A stretch of 64,000 bases of DNA, taken from assembly GCF_015351595.1 (NCBI RefSeq), contig NZ_JADKPT010000016.1:41008-105007 (forward strand), read 5' to 3'. The notes beneath the pieces are model-generated. The model ran no database searches, was not told the DNA's origin, and saw only the letters and a list, made by a program, of their open reading frames with translations. The stretch's first letter is position 1, and every line of letters starts with the position of its first letter. Origin of the DNA: Flavobacterium sp. LC2016-12 (GTDB taxonomy: Bacteria; Bacteroidota; Bacteroidia; Flavobacteriales; Flavobacteriaceae). The translations under genes were made by a program, and so were the position numbers. Positions 44,668 through 53,913 of this stretch are shown one piece after another.

Positions 44668-46371
44668 ATGGCATTATCAGAACAAGAAATCATTAGAAGA
44701 GAAAAACTTCAAAACTTACGCAACTTAGGAATCAATCCTTATCCGGCTAATCTTTTTCCAGTAAATCATACTTCAAAGCAAGTGAAGGAATCGTTTGAAG
44801 AAGGTAAGAAGGTAATCGTTGCGGGACGTTTGATGAGTGTTCGTGATCAGGGTAAAGCTTGTTTTGCTGAATTGCAGGATAGCGAAGGACGTTTACAATT
44901 GTACGTGAATCGCGATGTTTTGTGTGAAGGTGATGATAAAACATTATACAATACGGTATTTAAAAAATTAACTGATTTAGGTGACTTTATTGGTATTGAA
45001 GGTGAATTGTTTACTACGAAAGTGGGTGCGCAATGTATTCGTGTTGAAGGGTTTACTTTCTTGAGTAAAACATTACGTCCGCTTCCTTTACCAAAAGTAG
45101 ATGAAGATGGAAACGTTCACGATGCGTTTAATGATGCAGAATTACGTTATAGAATGCGTTATGTTGATTTAACAGTGAATCAACATGTTAAGGAGACTTT
45201 CATTAAACGTACAAAGTTATTCACTGCAATGCGTGGTTATTTTAACGATGCAGGGTATCTTGAAGTTGACACTCCTGTTTTGCAGTCAATTCCTGGTGGT
45301 GCTTCGGCAAGACCTTTTATTACGCACCATAACTCGCTTGATATTCCGCTTTACATGCGTATTGCGAATGAATTATACTTAAAAAGATTAATTGTTGGTG
45401 GATTTGAAGGTGTTTATGAATTCTCTAGAAACTTTCGTAACGAAGGTATGGACAGAACGCATAATCCTGAATTTACCGCGATGGAAATATATGTAGCCTA
45501 CAAAGACTACAACTGGATGATGGAATTTGCTGAAGGTTTACTTGAGCATTGTGCGATTGCCGTAAATGGAACTAGTGAAGTTACTTTTGGCGAGCATAAA
45601 ATCAACTTTAAAGCGCCTTACGCTCGTGTTACGATGACGGATTCTATCAAACATTTTACTGGTTTTGATATTTCCGGAAAAAGCGAAGCCGAATTGTTTG
45701 AAGCTGCAAGAGGAATGGGAATCGACGTTGATAAAACAATGGGTAAAGGAAAACTGATTGATGAAATTTTTGGCGCTAAATGCGAAGGAAATTATATTCA
45801 GCCAACTTTCATTACAGATTATCCTAAAGAAATGTCGCCTTTGTGTAAAGAGCACCGTGACAATCCGGAGCTTACAGAGCGTTTTGAATTGATGGTTTGT
45901 GGTAAAGAAATCGCAAATGCTTATTCTGAATTGAATGACCCAATTGATCAGCGTGAGCGTTTTGAAGATCAAATGCGTTTGTCTGAAAAAGGCGATGATG
46001 AAGCGAACGGAATTATCGATGAAGATTTCTTAAGAGCTTTGGAATACGGTATGCCTCCAACATCTGGAATGGGAATTGGAATGGATCGTTTGATTATGTA
46101 TTTAACAAACAATGCATCGATTCAGGAAGTTTTATTGTTTCCGCAAATGCGTCCGGAGAAAAAACAAGCTTCGATAGAACTTTCTGATGAAGAGAAATTT
46201 ATCGTAGATTTATTGAAAGGAAATGAAAACAAAATGGATCTTCAGCAATTAAAAATTACTGCGAATTTAAGCGGTAAAAAATGGGATGCATCTATGAAAA
46301 ATTTATCTAAACACGGTTTGACTAAGGTTGCTGTGGAAGGTGAGTTTAAATTTGTGGAGTTGGTGGAATAA
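44668..46371 (+). CDS. lysS: lysyl-tRNA synthetase, class II
   Basis: Charges tRNA-Lys. The 567-residue protein has the N-terminal OB-fold anticodon-binding domain (VIVAGRLMSVRDQGKACFAELQD, about 48-70) and the class II catalytic core: motif 1 near FNDAGYLEVDTPVL, motif 2 FSRNFRNEGMDRTHNPEFT, motif 3 GMGIGMDRLIM. The protein runs about 70 residues past motif 3 with a lysine-rich extension, slightly longer than the ~500-residue bacterial standard and typical for Bacteroidota. Confidence 0.97.
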   Translation: MALSEQEIIRREKLQNLRNLGINPYPANLFPVNHTSKQVKESFEEGKKVIVAGRLMSVRDQGKACFAELQDSEGRLQLYVNRDVLCEGDDKTLYNTVFKKLTDLGDFIGIEGELFTTKVGAQCIRVEGFTFLSKTLRPLPLPKVDEDGNVHDAFNDAELRYRMRYVDLTVNQHVKETFIKRTKLFTAMRGYFNDAGYLEVDTPVLQSIPGGASARPFITHHNSLDIPLYMRIANELYLKRLIVGGFEGVYEFSRNFRNEGMDRTHNPEFTAMEIYVAYKDYNWMMEFAEGLLEHCAIAVNGTSEVTFGEHKINFKAPYARVTMTDSIKHFTGFDISGKSEAELFEAARGMGIDVDKTMGKGKLIDEIFGAKCEGNYIQPTFITDYPKEMSPLCKEHRDNPELTERFELMVCGKEIANAYSELNDPIDQRERFEDQMRLSEKGDDEANGIIDEDFLRALEYGMPPTSGMGIGMDRLIMYLTNNASIQEVLLFPQMRPEKKQASIELSDEEKFIVDLLKGNENKMDLQQLKITANLSGKKWDASMKNLSKHGLTKVAVEGEFKFVELVE

Positions 46372-46420
46372 TTAAAAAAAAACCAATTTTAAAATTCAAA
46401 GCAGGAATTTAATAATATTC

Positions 46421-46455
46421 AAATCCGACAGGTTTTAAAAACCTGTCGGATTTTT
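46421..46455. terminator. bidirectional intrinsic terminator after lysS
   Basis: Perfect stem AAATCCGACAGGTTT / AAACCTGTCGGATTT with a 3-nt loop, then TTTT; lies between convergent genes. Confidence 0.85.
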
Positions 46456-46460
46456 TATAT

Positions 46461-47063
46461 CTAAAAAGAATACTTCTCCAATTTCTTAGCATTTATATCT
46501 AAAACTACGGGAGATTCCTTAGGAATATCGCCTTTCCATTTTTCCTGAACGGATGGATTTGAAGGATATTTTCCGCTTTTCATTTTTAGAGAATGCAATG
46601 CATTTCCGCTTTTAAAAATTAAATCCTTAAAATTTCCTGAGGAAGTTGTTCCTATAAAGATTGGAAAATCGGTTACTGTAAAAGAATTGATTACACTTCC
46701 ATCGTTGTTCAAAATATATCCTGAACAGCCTCCGCTTCCGCAAAAATACGGATTAGAGAAACCTACAAAATATTCATTTTTCTTATCATTGTTTAAATCG
46801 TAAGCTTCATAGTAAAAGTATCGATTGTCTTTTGTCATTACTGATAAATCTTTTTTTAGTAAAACCAAAAGCTGCTTTCTAATTAGCTCAACCACTTTAT
46901 CATTTTTAGCGGTGACCTCACTCAAATTGGCTGTGCCTCCCAAAGTTTTTGACAATGTATCCTGAACAATGGTTTTAATGATATTTTTTGATGCTGGCTT
47001 TTCTTTATTTTGACAAGAATATAGCGCCAGGATTGCTATTACAATTAAAATATTATTTCTCAT
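46461..47063 (-). CDS. predicted lipoprotein of unknown function
   Basis: A 200-residue lipoprotein: MRNNILIVIAILALYSCQNKEK gives a signal peptide and lipobox with Cys17. The mature part contains DLNNDKKNEYFVGFSNPYFCGSGGCSGYILNNDGSV, a calcium-loop-like D-x-N-x-D segment next to a Cys pair that could form a disulfide. No family recognised. The ATG at 47063 is chosen because it starts the signal peptide; the longer frame opens with TTG at 47099 and would overlap ldhA by 4 bp. It is probably co-transcribed with ldhA. Confidence 0.75.
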   Translation of the reverse strand: MRNNILIVIAILALYSCQNKEKPASKNIIKTIVQDTLSKTLGGTANLSEVTAKNDKVVELIRKQLLVLLKKDLSVMTKDNRYFYYEAYDLNNDKKNEYFVGFSNPYFCGSGGCSGYILNNDGSVINSFTVTDFPIFIGTTSSGNFKDLIFKSGNALHSLKMKSGKYPSNPSVQEKWKGDIPKESPVVLDINAKKLEKYSF

Positions 47064-47095
47064 AATTTGTTCTTTTAAAATTTTCAAATTCATTT

Positions 47096-48121
47096 TCAAA
47101 CCAATAAAGCCGCTTTGTTTTCAATATCCTTTTGAGTTACTAATGCTTTGATATTATTAAAAGTGACCAAAGCAATTTGCGTCAAAGCTTCATTCGTAAA
47201 GAAGGCCTGATGCGCCGTGACCAAAACATTTGGAAAACTCATTAAACGCTGAATCGCATCGTCCTGAATGATATCTGCTGAAAGGTCCCTGAAAAACAGT
47301 TTTTCTTCTTGTTCGTAAACGTCAATTCCAAGATATCCAATTTTACCTTCTTTCAAACCTTCAATAACACAGGCCGTTTCTATTAATCCTCCGCGACTGG
47401 TATTGATGATCATGACGCTGTCTTTCATTTCATCAATAGACTTGCTATTGATTATATGTTTGGTTTGTTCGTTTAGCGGACAATGCAAGGAAATAATATC
47501 GCTCGCTTTAAAAATGGTTTCTAAGGATACGAATTCAACTCCGTCTTTTTCCATTTCAGCATTCGTTACAATATCATAAGCCAGAACTTTACAGCCAAAA
47601 CCTAGAGCAATTTTAGCAAAAGCTTTTCCAATATTTCCGGTTCCAATAATTCCGATAGTTTTGCCAAATAAATCAAAACCTAATAATCCGTTTAGAGAGA
47701 AATTTTGTTCTCGAACTCTGTTATAAGCTTTATGCGTTTTTCTATTTAGAGTCAAAATCATTGCCATGGCATGTTCTGCAACAGCCTGCGGAGAATAAGC
47801 AGGAACTCTGCAAACTTTTAAATTGTATTTTCTGGCCGCTTCTAAATCGACATTATTAAAACCGGCGCAACGTAAAGCAATAATTTTCACATTCTTTTCT
47901 GCCAATTGTTTAATGACGGCTTCATTGACAATATCATTCACAAAAACACAAACGATTGCTGCATTTTCGATTAAAATTACCGTTTGCGGATTCAATTGCG
48001 TTTCAAAGAAATCCAACTCAAAACCAAAATCTGCATTGTATTTATTAAAGAAAGTTTTGTCGTAAGGCTGGGTCGAAAAAAAGGCAATTTTATTATTGTT
48101 TGATGATGATTCTATATTCAT
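47096..48121 (-). CDS. ldhA: D-lactate dehydrogenase (D-2-hydroxyacid dehydrogenase family)
   Basis: Reduces pyruvate to D-lactate with NADH. In 341 residues it follows E. coli LdhA closely: FFSTQPYDKTFF at the start, IALRCAGFNNVDL, VPAYSPQAVAEHAMAMILTLNRK, the NAD site GIIGTGNIGKAFAKIA, and catalytic Arg (NTSRGG), Glu (DVYEQEE) and His (VTAHQAFFTNEA). The ATG at 48121 (MNIESSS) is used: the longer frame adds 34 residues unlike the family. Confidence 0.92.
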   Translation of the reverse strand: MNIESSSNNNKIAFFSTQPYDKTFFNKYNADFGFELDFFETQLNPQTVILIENAAIVCVFVNDIVNEAVIKQLAEKNVKIIALRCAGFNNVDLEAARKYNLKVCRVPAYSPQAVAEHAMAMILTLNRKTHKAYNRVREQNFSLNGLLGFDLFGKTIGIIGTGNIGKAFAKIALGFGCKVLAYDIVTNAEMEKDGVEFVSLETIFKASDIISLHCPLNEQTKHIINSKSIDEMKDSVMIINTSRGGLIETACVIEGLKEGKIGYLGIDVYEQEEKLFFRDLSADIIQDDAIQRLMSFPNVLVTAHQAFFTNEALTQIALVTFNNIKALVTQKDIENKAALLV

Positions 48122-48313
48122 AATAATTTCTTCTAGGTTCTTAATTTGTTGATACCTTAAAAATACGCAATTAATTTTGTAATTTTTATCTGAATAGAAA
48201 CGTTTTAATGAATTAGATTTCAATTTGTTAAATAAATTATAATTCTGACGATCAAATTAAACCTAATGAATTTGATAAAGTCTAAAGGATATAACAATTA
48301 AAAAACTTACATC

Positions 48314-48766
48314 ATGAAAAAATTATTTATCGCAGCTTTGTTATTCGTTGGAGTAGCAAGTTTTGCACAAGACGCAGATCAGGATGCAACTCAGGACCAT
48401 AAAGAGCATAGAGAAAGAATGACACCAGAACAGCGTAATGAGAAGCAGTTGAAGAAGCTAACTTCGGAATTAAGTTTAGATGCCAATCAACAAGCACAGG
48501 TAAAACAATTATTAGCCGAAAGAAGTGCGAAAGCTGAAAAATTCAGAGAATCCCGTGAAGCGAACAAAGACAGCAATGTGAAACCAACAGCTGCCGAAAA
48601 AGAAGCCTTTAAAAAACAAATGATGGCTGAAAAAGAGGCTAACGATGCTAAAATGAAAGCTATTTTGAATGCAGACCAATACACAAAATGGAAAGCTATT
48701 CAAGCAGAAAACAAAGAAAAAGCTAAAGAAAAAATGAGAGAATATAAAAAAGAAAACAATATGTAA
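48314..48766 (+). CDS. Spy/CpxP-like secreted helical protein, one domain
   Basis: A 150-residue exported, highly charged helical protein. Signal peptide MKKLFIAALLFVGVASFA is followed by LTSELSLDANQQAQVKQLLAERSAKAEKFRE and MMAEKEANDAKMKAILNADQYTKWKAIQ, the pattern of LTxxQ-motif (Spy-like) periplasmic proteins that bind unfolded proteins or metals. It is a near copy of each half of the next gene, with an almost identical signal peptide. Function is inferred from the fold pattern only. Confidence 0.75.
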   Translation: MKKLFIAALLFVGVASFAQDADQDATQDHKEHRERMTPEQRNEKQLKKLTSELSLDANQQAQVKQLLAERSAKAEKFRESREANKDSNVKPTAAEKEAFKKQMMAEKEANDAKMKAILNADQYTKWKAIQAENKEKAKEKMREYKKENNM

Positions 48767-48773
48767 TACTTAC

Positions 48774-48800
48774 AAAAAGAGGCTTTTAAGCCTCTTTTTT
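48774..48800 (+). terminator. intrinsic terminator after first Spy-like gene
   Basis: Stem AAAAGAGGCTT / AAGCCTCTTTT and a T run. Confidence 0.85.
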
Positions 48801-48927
48801 ATTTTTGGATATAAATTATATTTTAATTAATACTTTCTGTTAAATAAACGATAAACCTGAAAATCCCATTAAACTTAACAAGGTCGTTGATGTCTAAATA
48901 CTATAAACCATTTAAAAAAGACGAATT

Positions 48928-49647
48928 ATGAAAAAATTATTTATCGCAGCTTTATTGTTCGTTGGAATAGTAAGTTTTGCACAAGACATCAATCTGAAAC
49001 CGGCACATCATCAAAAAGAAAATTTAACTCCTGAACAACGTAATGAAAAACAGTTACAGAAATTGACTTCTGAATTGAGTTTGGATAAAAAACAACAAGA
49101 ACAAGTAAAACAGCTTTTAGCAGAAAGAAGTGCCAAAGCGGAAAAATTTAAAGCATCTAGAAAAGACATTAAAACAAAACCTAGTGATGCAGAAAAAGAA
49201 GCTTTCAAAAAACAAATGGAAACTGAAAAAGCAGCTAACGATGCTAAAATGAAATCCATTTTAAATGCTGATCAATACACTAAATGGACTGCACTGAAAA
49301 AAGATCATAGAAGAAAACATGATCACAAAAGTTCAAAGGAACGCGATCAGGCACATTTGCAAAAATTGACAACAGATCTAAATTTAACTGCAGAGCAACA
49401 AAAACAAGTTGCTGCACTTTTAGCTGAAAGAAGCACTAAAATGGAAATGCTTAAAAAAAGCAAAAAAGATGGTGTAGAACCAACTGCTGCTGAAAAAGAA
49501 GCCATGAAAAAACAAATGATAGAAGATCACAAAGCAACTGATGCAAAAATGAAATCTATTTTAAATGCTGATCAATATATAAAATGGACTGCAATTCAAA
49601 AAGAGCATAAAGACAAAATAAAAGATCACAGAAAAAACAAAATGTAA
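48928..49647 (+). CDS. Spy/CpxP-like secreted helical protein, two domains
   Basis: A 239-residue paralogue of the preceding gene with two tandem LTxxQ-type domains: about 30-125 (LTSELSLDKKQQEQVKQLLAERSAK to MKSILNADQYTKWTALKKDH) and about 138-236 (LTTDLNLTAEQQKQVAALLAERSTK to MKSILNADQYIKWTAIQKEH). The second arose by internal duplication. The signal peptide is shared with the first gene. Its terminator uses the same stem AGAGGCT, so the duplication included the gene end. Confidence 0.78.
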   Translation: MKKLFIAALLFVGIVSFAQDINLKPAHHQKENLTPEQRNEKQLQKLTSELSLDKKQQEQVKQLLAERSAKAEKFKASRKDIKTKPSDAEKEAFKKQMETEKAANDAKMKSILNADQYTKWTALKKDHRRKHDHKSSKERDQAHLQKLTTDLNLTAEQQKQVAALLAERSTKMEMLKKSKKDGVEPTAAEKEAMKKQMIEDHKATDAKMKSILNADQYIKWTAIQKEHKDKIKDHRKNKM

Positions 49648-49660
49648 TTTGAGATCGAAA

Positions 49661-49686
49661 AAAAAGAGGCTTACAGCCTCTTTTTT
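49661..49686 (+). terminator. intrinsic terminator after second Spy-like gene
   Basis: Stem AAAAAGAGGCT / AGCCTCTTTTT with a TAC loop, closely like the terminator of the neighbouring paralogue. Confidence 0.85.
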
Positions 49687-49698
49687 ATTTCCATAAAT

Positions 49699-52167
49699 CT
49701 ATTTAATCGGATTTAATATTAAATCAATTCGTTTGATACAATCTTCATAATGATATTTTGTTTCTGTGTTTACGCCCAAAGCTTTTGCTGCCGTAAGCGA
49801 TTTTTTCAGAACATTTAATTCGCCACGCACTAAAGCTCTTAAATCAGATTGAGAAACATTATAATATATTATTGATCTGTCTGTTGGCTTAATTTCTTCT
49901 GTCATTAAAAAAGCCATTCTATCGATATAAGCTCTTTGCAGATTTCGACGGTAAATAGTCACATTTGCTGCAGCATTCGTCTCTTTCCAGATTCCTTTTC
50001 TTGTGTCTCTAAACAAATCTAATGCTTTGTAAGTATCAGCACCTAGAATTTCATTATCCATCAACCTGCCTATACGACCTAAACTCAATAGATTATTCAA
50101 ATGTCTAACCTGCATATTTCTAAACGTTTCTGTATAACCAGCAAAATTGGTGTTTTTCAAGGTATTAATATTGACAATCCACGTTGGAGATGCAAAAGCA
50201 TTTGCCTGTAACCAATTCATCGCTTCAATTTGTTTTGCTTTCGGCACGACATCATACACATTTCCCGCCTGATTTGGGTTTTTAGTATTTTCATAAACAC
50301 CTCCAACATTAGTTACAACATGACCTACATATCGACCCCAAACATCTAGCAATTCTTTGTATAATTCATCTAGATCTCCATAATCATTGGTTACATTACT
50401 TGTCCATTCGCTTAAGTGATTGGCAACATACTCCAGATTTTTCATACCGTATGTACTGGCTTTCATCGAATTATTTCCAATATCTTCTGTTTGAGAAGAA
50501 GGATCAAAAGCACTGCTTTGTTTTCCAAATTTATAAATCGGATTTCCGGCTTTATCTACAATCCATTTGTCTAAAGTTGCTTTTTCATCCTGAGGAGATT
50601 TAGCATTTGGAATCACTCTGTATCCCCAATTTAAAGCATAATGATCGTATGCTCCCATTTTTCGGATAAATCGGATATTTTGATCTCCTGGCTGTGCAAT
50701 ATAATTGTAACGTGCATAATCCATTATACTAGCTGCAATTCCATTTTCTTGTGTAAAAGTTCCGTTTCTATAACTTTCGCAATCAAAAGAAGAGCTGGCA
50801 CCCATATTATGAGGAAAACCTAACGCATGTCCCACTTCATGAGCAATTACCATTCGCATCATCTCTCCCATTTCTTCGTCGCTGGTTTGCAAAGTTCTGG
50901 CTTTTGGATTTGCTGCTCCGGTTTCTAATAAATAACGGTTTCTGTACGAACGCAAATGATTATGATACCAGATAACATCACTTTCAATAATTTCTCCGGT
51001 ACGTGGATCTGAAACGCTTGGTCCAACTGCATTTCGAGTTGTACTTGCTACATAGCGAATTACTGAGTAACGTACATCTTCCGGACTAAAATCAGGATCT
51101 TCTTCTTTTGTTGGAGCGTCTTTTGCTATAATGGCATTTTTAAATCCAGCCGTTTCAAAAGGTTTTTGCCATTCTTCGATTCCCTGTTTGATATATTTTC
51201 TCAATTTTTCAGGTGTTGCAGGATCTAAATAATAAACGATTGGTTTTATTGGTTCAACCACCTCTCCTCTGGCATAGGCTTCCGGGTCTTTTGGTTCTAA
51301 TCTCCAACGACTAATGTAAGTTTTCAGGTCTGATTTTAATTCGTTACTTCCATAATCGTATTGGCTAACGGTAAACCAACCTACACGCGGATCAAACAAT
51401 CTCGGTTTCATTGGCACTTCTGGCAATAATACCATCGATTGATTCATCTGAATACTAATCGATTCACTTTCTTCTAACATAGATGGTTTTGAAGCATTGT
51501 AAGTCATATCCTGAATCACTTCAATATTCATCGGAAAACTTTTAATTGCATTGATGAAACTTCTTGAATCATCTAGTCCTTTTACCTTATAGGTTTCGCG
51601 CATTTCTGCAGATATTCCGCTGATTGCCTTTACATCTGTGCTATAAAATTTAGTTACATCAATAACGGTATTTGCAGAATCTTTGCTGAATGCTACAATA
51701 TCAAAAGCAAATAAGGTTGGTTCATAATTATTTGATTTTACCGAAATGCTAATCGGTAACGTATCGTTTGCAACTGCATTATATGATTTTGATTTGATGA
51801 GAATTTTATCCTGAAAACGCTGCCAAACTATTAATTGTTCGTTTGTTTCTGAACCAGCGTTGACATAACCTCCACCCAAATTAGAAGGCAGTTTAGACAA
51901 TCTGCTTACTAACAGCATGTCTTTGTTTAAATATTTATTTGGAATTTCGAAGTAATACTTTTTATCCACTTTATGAACTGTAAAAAGCCCTTCGTCAGAA
52001 ACAGCATCTTTGGTAATTACTTTGCTGTATTCTTTAATAGTTGGCTCTGGTTTTTTTTCTGACGGAGCAGTTAGCGTTTCTCCTTTTTTCTTTTTCGACT
52101 GTGCAAATTGATTGGATGGAAATAGCGCAAAAGCAGCTATGGTTAATAAAATGAAAATTTTCTTCAT
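49699..52167 (-). CDS. zinc-dependent metalloprotease, DUF5117/DUF5118-type
   Basis: An exported 822-residue protease. Signal peptide KKIFILLTIAAFALFPSNQFAQ, then the N-terminal beta-rich domains (YFEIPNKYLNKDMLLVSRLSKLP and GWFTVSQYDYGS), then the catalytic domain with HEVGHALGFPHNMGAS: a metzincin HExxHxxGxxH site with three His ligands and catalytic Glu. Such proteins are common in Bacteroidota; natural substrates are unknown. -7 element at 52198-52205. Confidence 0.88.
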   Translation of the reverse strand: MKKIFILLTIAAFALFPSNQFAQSKKKKGETLTAPSEKKPEPTIKEYSKVITKDAVSDEGLFTVHKVDKKYYFEIPNKYLNKDMLLVSRLSKLPSNLGGGYVNAGSETNEQLIVWQRFQDKILIKSKSYNAVANDTLPISISVKSNNYEPTLFAFDIVAFSKDSANTVIDVTKFYSTDVKAISGISAEMRETYKVKGLDDSRSFINAIKSFPMNIEVIQDMTYNASKPSMLEESESISIQMNQSMVLLPEVPMKPRLFDPRVGWFTVSQYDYGSNELKSDLKTYISRWRLEPKDPEAYARGEVVEPIKPIVYYLDPATPEKLRKYIKQGIEEWQKPFETAGFKNAIIAKDAPTKEEDPDFSPEDVRYSVIRYVASTTRNAVGPSVSDPRTGEIIESDVIWYHNHLRSYRNRYLLETGAANPKARTLQTSDEEMGEMMRMVIAHEVGHALGFPHNMGASSSFDCESYRNGTFTQENGIAASIMDYARYNYIAQPGDQNIRFIRKMGAYDHYALNWGYRVIPNAKSPQDEKATLDKWIVDKAGNPIYKFGKQSSAFDPSSQTEDIGNNSMKASTYGMKNLEYVANHLSEWTSNVTNDYGDLDELYKELLDVWGRYVGHVVTNVGGVYENTKNPNQAGNVYDVVPKAKQIEAMNWLQANAFASPTWIVNINTLKNTNFAGYTETFRNMQVRHLNNLLSLGRIGRLMDNEILGADTYKALDLFRDTRKGIWKETNAAANVTIYRRNLQRAYIDRMAFLMTEEIKPTDRSIIYYNVSQSDLRALVRGELNVLKKSLTAAKALGVNTETKYHYEDCIKRIDLILNPIK

Positions 52168-52197
52168 TTATTGCAGGTTTAATGGTTATTTGACAAA

Positions 52198-52205
52198 CAA
52201 AAATA
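52198..52205 (-). promoter_or_regulatory. -7 promoter element of the metalloprotease gene
   Basis: Reads TATTTTTG on the minus strand, 31 bp before the ATG. Confidence 0.5.
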
Positions 52206-52272
52206 ATTTTTGATTACAATAACACAACATAACGAATGCTTATTAACTTTTTATTAACTACAAAATAGGCAT

Positions 52273-52306
52273 AAAAAAATCCAGCTGTTTTAAGAGCCGG
52301 ACTTTT
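52273..52306 (-). terminator. intrinsic terminator after hemL
   Basis: Arms AATCCAGCT / AGCCGGACTT pair with G-U pairs around an 8-nt loop, with a seven-T run on the minus strand. Confidence 0.7.
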
Positions 52307-52322
52307 ACATTTAATTTTATAA

Positions 52323-53609
52323 TTAGAATGTTTTCGAAACTTTATCAATTGCATTAATAGTAAAGTCTAAATCTTCATACGTTAATGCATCCGTAATAAA
52401 CCACGTTTCATAAGCAGATGGCGCAATATAAACACCTTCGTTCAACAATCCGTGAAAGAACTTTTTAAACGTTTCATTATCTCCTTTTGCAGCCGTTTGA
52501 AAGTCGACAACCGGATTTGCATCAAAGTGAACAGAAATCATAGAACCTACTCTATTGATTGTAAAAACAACATTATTTGCTTTTAATACTTTATCAATTC
52601 CAGCTTCTAAATAAGCCGTTTTTTCCTCTAAACGAGTAAAAATAGCACGATCATTATCCAAAGATTGCAGCATTGCAAATCCGGCAGCCATAGCCAACGG
52701 ATTTCCAGATAGTGTTCCAGCTTGGTAAACTGGTCCAAGAGGCGCTAAATAATTCATGATTTCAGCACGTGCAGCAAATGCTCCAACGGGTAATCCACCG
52801 CCTATTACTTTTCCGAAAGTTACAATATCAGCATTGATATTATACAATTCCTGAACTCCTCCACGAGCCAAACGGAAACCTGTCATTACCTCATCAAAAA
52901 TCAATAAAATTCCTTTTGCAGTACATAAATCTCTTAAACCTTGCAAGAAGCCTTCTTGAGGCGGAATACAACCCATATTTCCGGCAACCGGTTCAATGAT
53001 TATAGCTGCAATTTCGTTTTTATTGGCTTCGATTAATGTTGTTACATTCTCTAAATCATTGTATTTTGCTAATAAAGTATCTTTTGCTGTTCCTTCTGTA
53101 ACGCCAGGGCTATTTGGAGATCCAAAAGTTACAGCACCACTTCCTGCCTGAATCAAAAAGGAATCAGAATGTCCATGGTAACAACCTGCAAATTTGATAA
53201 TTTTATCTCTTTTAGTAAATCCACGAGCCAAACGAATCGCGCTCATACAAGCTTCTGTACCTGAATTTACAAATCTGATTTTATCGATATTTGGTACCAT
53301 AGAAACTGCCAAAGCAGCGATTTCAGTTTCCAATTCTGTTGGCATTCCAAATGAAGTTCCCAATTTTGCTTTTTCAATCACAGCATCAACAACTGGTTGA
53401 TACGCATGACCCAAAACCATTGGCCCCCATGAGTTGATATAATCAATTAACTTATTTCCGTCTTCGTCATACAAATAAGCACCTTTGGCACTTTTTACAA
53501 AAATTGGAGTTCCCCCTACTGCTTTAAAAGCACGAACTGGCGAATTTACTCCTCCCGGAATTACTTTTTCTGCTTCAGCAAAAAGCTGACTACTTCTTTT
53601 ATAGATCAT
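52323..53609 (-). CDS. hemL: glutamate-1-semialdehyde 2,1-aminomutase
   Basis: Makes 5-aminolevulinate for haem synthesis. The 428-residue PLP enzyme has PGGVNSPVRAFKAVGG at the start, NSGTEACMSAIRLARG, CYHGHSDSFL, FDEVMTGFR, and the PLP lysine Lys267 in TFGKVIGGGLPVGAF, all standard. Its leader carries AAATCTA-type heptamers ending 5 bp before the ATG, and upstream genes are close on the same strand. Confidence 0.97.
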   Translation of the reverse strand: MIYKRSSQLFAEAEKVIPGGVNSPVRAFKAVGGTPIFVKSAKGAYLYDEDGNKLIDYINSWGPMVLGHAYQPVVDAVIEKAKLGTSFGMPTELETEIAALAVSMVPNIDKIRFVNSGTEACMSAIRLARGFTKRDKIIKFAGCYHGHSDSFLIQAGSGAVTFGSPNSPGVTEGTAKDTLLAKYNDLENVTTLIEANKNEIAAIIIEPVAGNMGCIPPQEGFLQGLRDLCTAKGILLIFDEVMTGFRLARGGVQELYNINADIVTFGKVIGGGLPVGAFAARAEIMNYLAPLGPVYQAGTLSGNPLAMAAGFAMLQSLDNDRAIFTRLEEKTAYLEAGIDKVLKANNVVFTINRVGSMISVHFDANPVVDFQTAAKGDNETFKKFFHGLLNEGVYIAPSAYETWFITDALTYEDLDFTINAIDKVSKTF

Positions 53610-53614
53610 TATTT

Positions 53615-53647
53615 ATTTTAGATTTTAGAGTTCTGATTTTAGATTTA
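53615..53647. repeat. AAATCTA-type heptamer repeat in the hemL leader
   Basis: Two heptamer clusters (TTTAGATTTTAG and GATTTTAGATTT) around AGTTCT. Positions 53627-53645 are identical to 28480-28498. It abuts the hemL start codon. Confidence 0.85.
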
Positions 53648-53648
53648 A

Positions 53649-53900
53649 CTATCTGCTTAAACCTTGATCTCTTACAAACTCATTAAAGTATTTTTGTTCT
53701 GTTTGTTTTTCTTTTGAAAGTTCTTCAATTTTTATGTCTGACATTCCCAAAGGAGAATAAAATGTCCATTTCCAACTCGGGCGATATTTTATAAAAAAAT
53801 GCCTTTCTGCAAATTCATCATGTATATAAACTCCGCAAACAATTCTAGTTATCAAAACACTGGCAAAAATAAAAATTCCAATCGAGATTATCTTTTTCAT
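53649..53900 (-). CDS. small exported or membrane-anchored protein of unknown function
   Basis: An 83-residue protein with an N-terminal membrane or signal segment (KKIISIGIFIFASVLITRIVCGVYI). The rest is hydrophilic with WKWTFYSPLGMSDIKIEELSKEKQTEQKYFNEFV. No family recognised. It lies 13 bp after the glucosaminidase gene and 39 bp before hemL, all on one strand, so it is likely co-transcribed. Confidence 0.7.
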   Translation of the reverse strand: MKKIISIGIFIFASVLITRIVCGVYIHDEFAERHFFIKYRPSWKWTFYSPLGMSDIKIEELSKEKQTEQKYFNEFVRDQGLSR

Positions 53901-53913
53901 TAATAATTGATAA

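Noticed and set aside
45538..45972. 144-codon minus-strand frame inside lysS
   Set aside because: Lies entirely opposite a conserved part of lysS; an antisense shadow.
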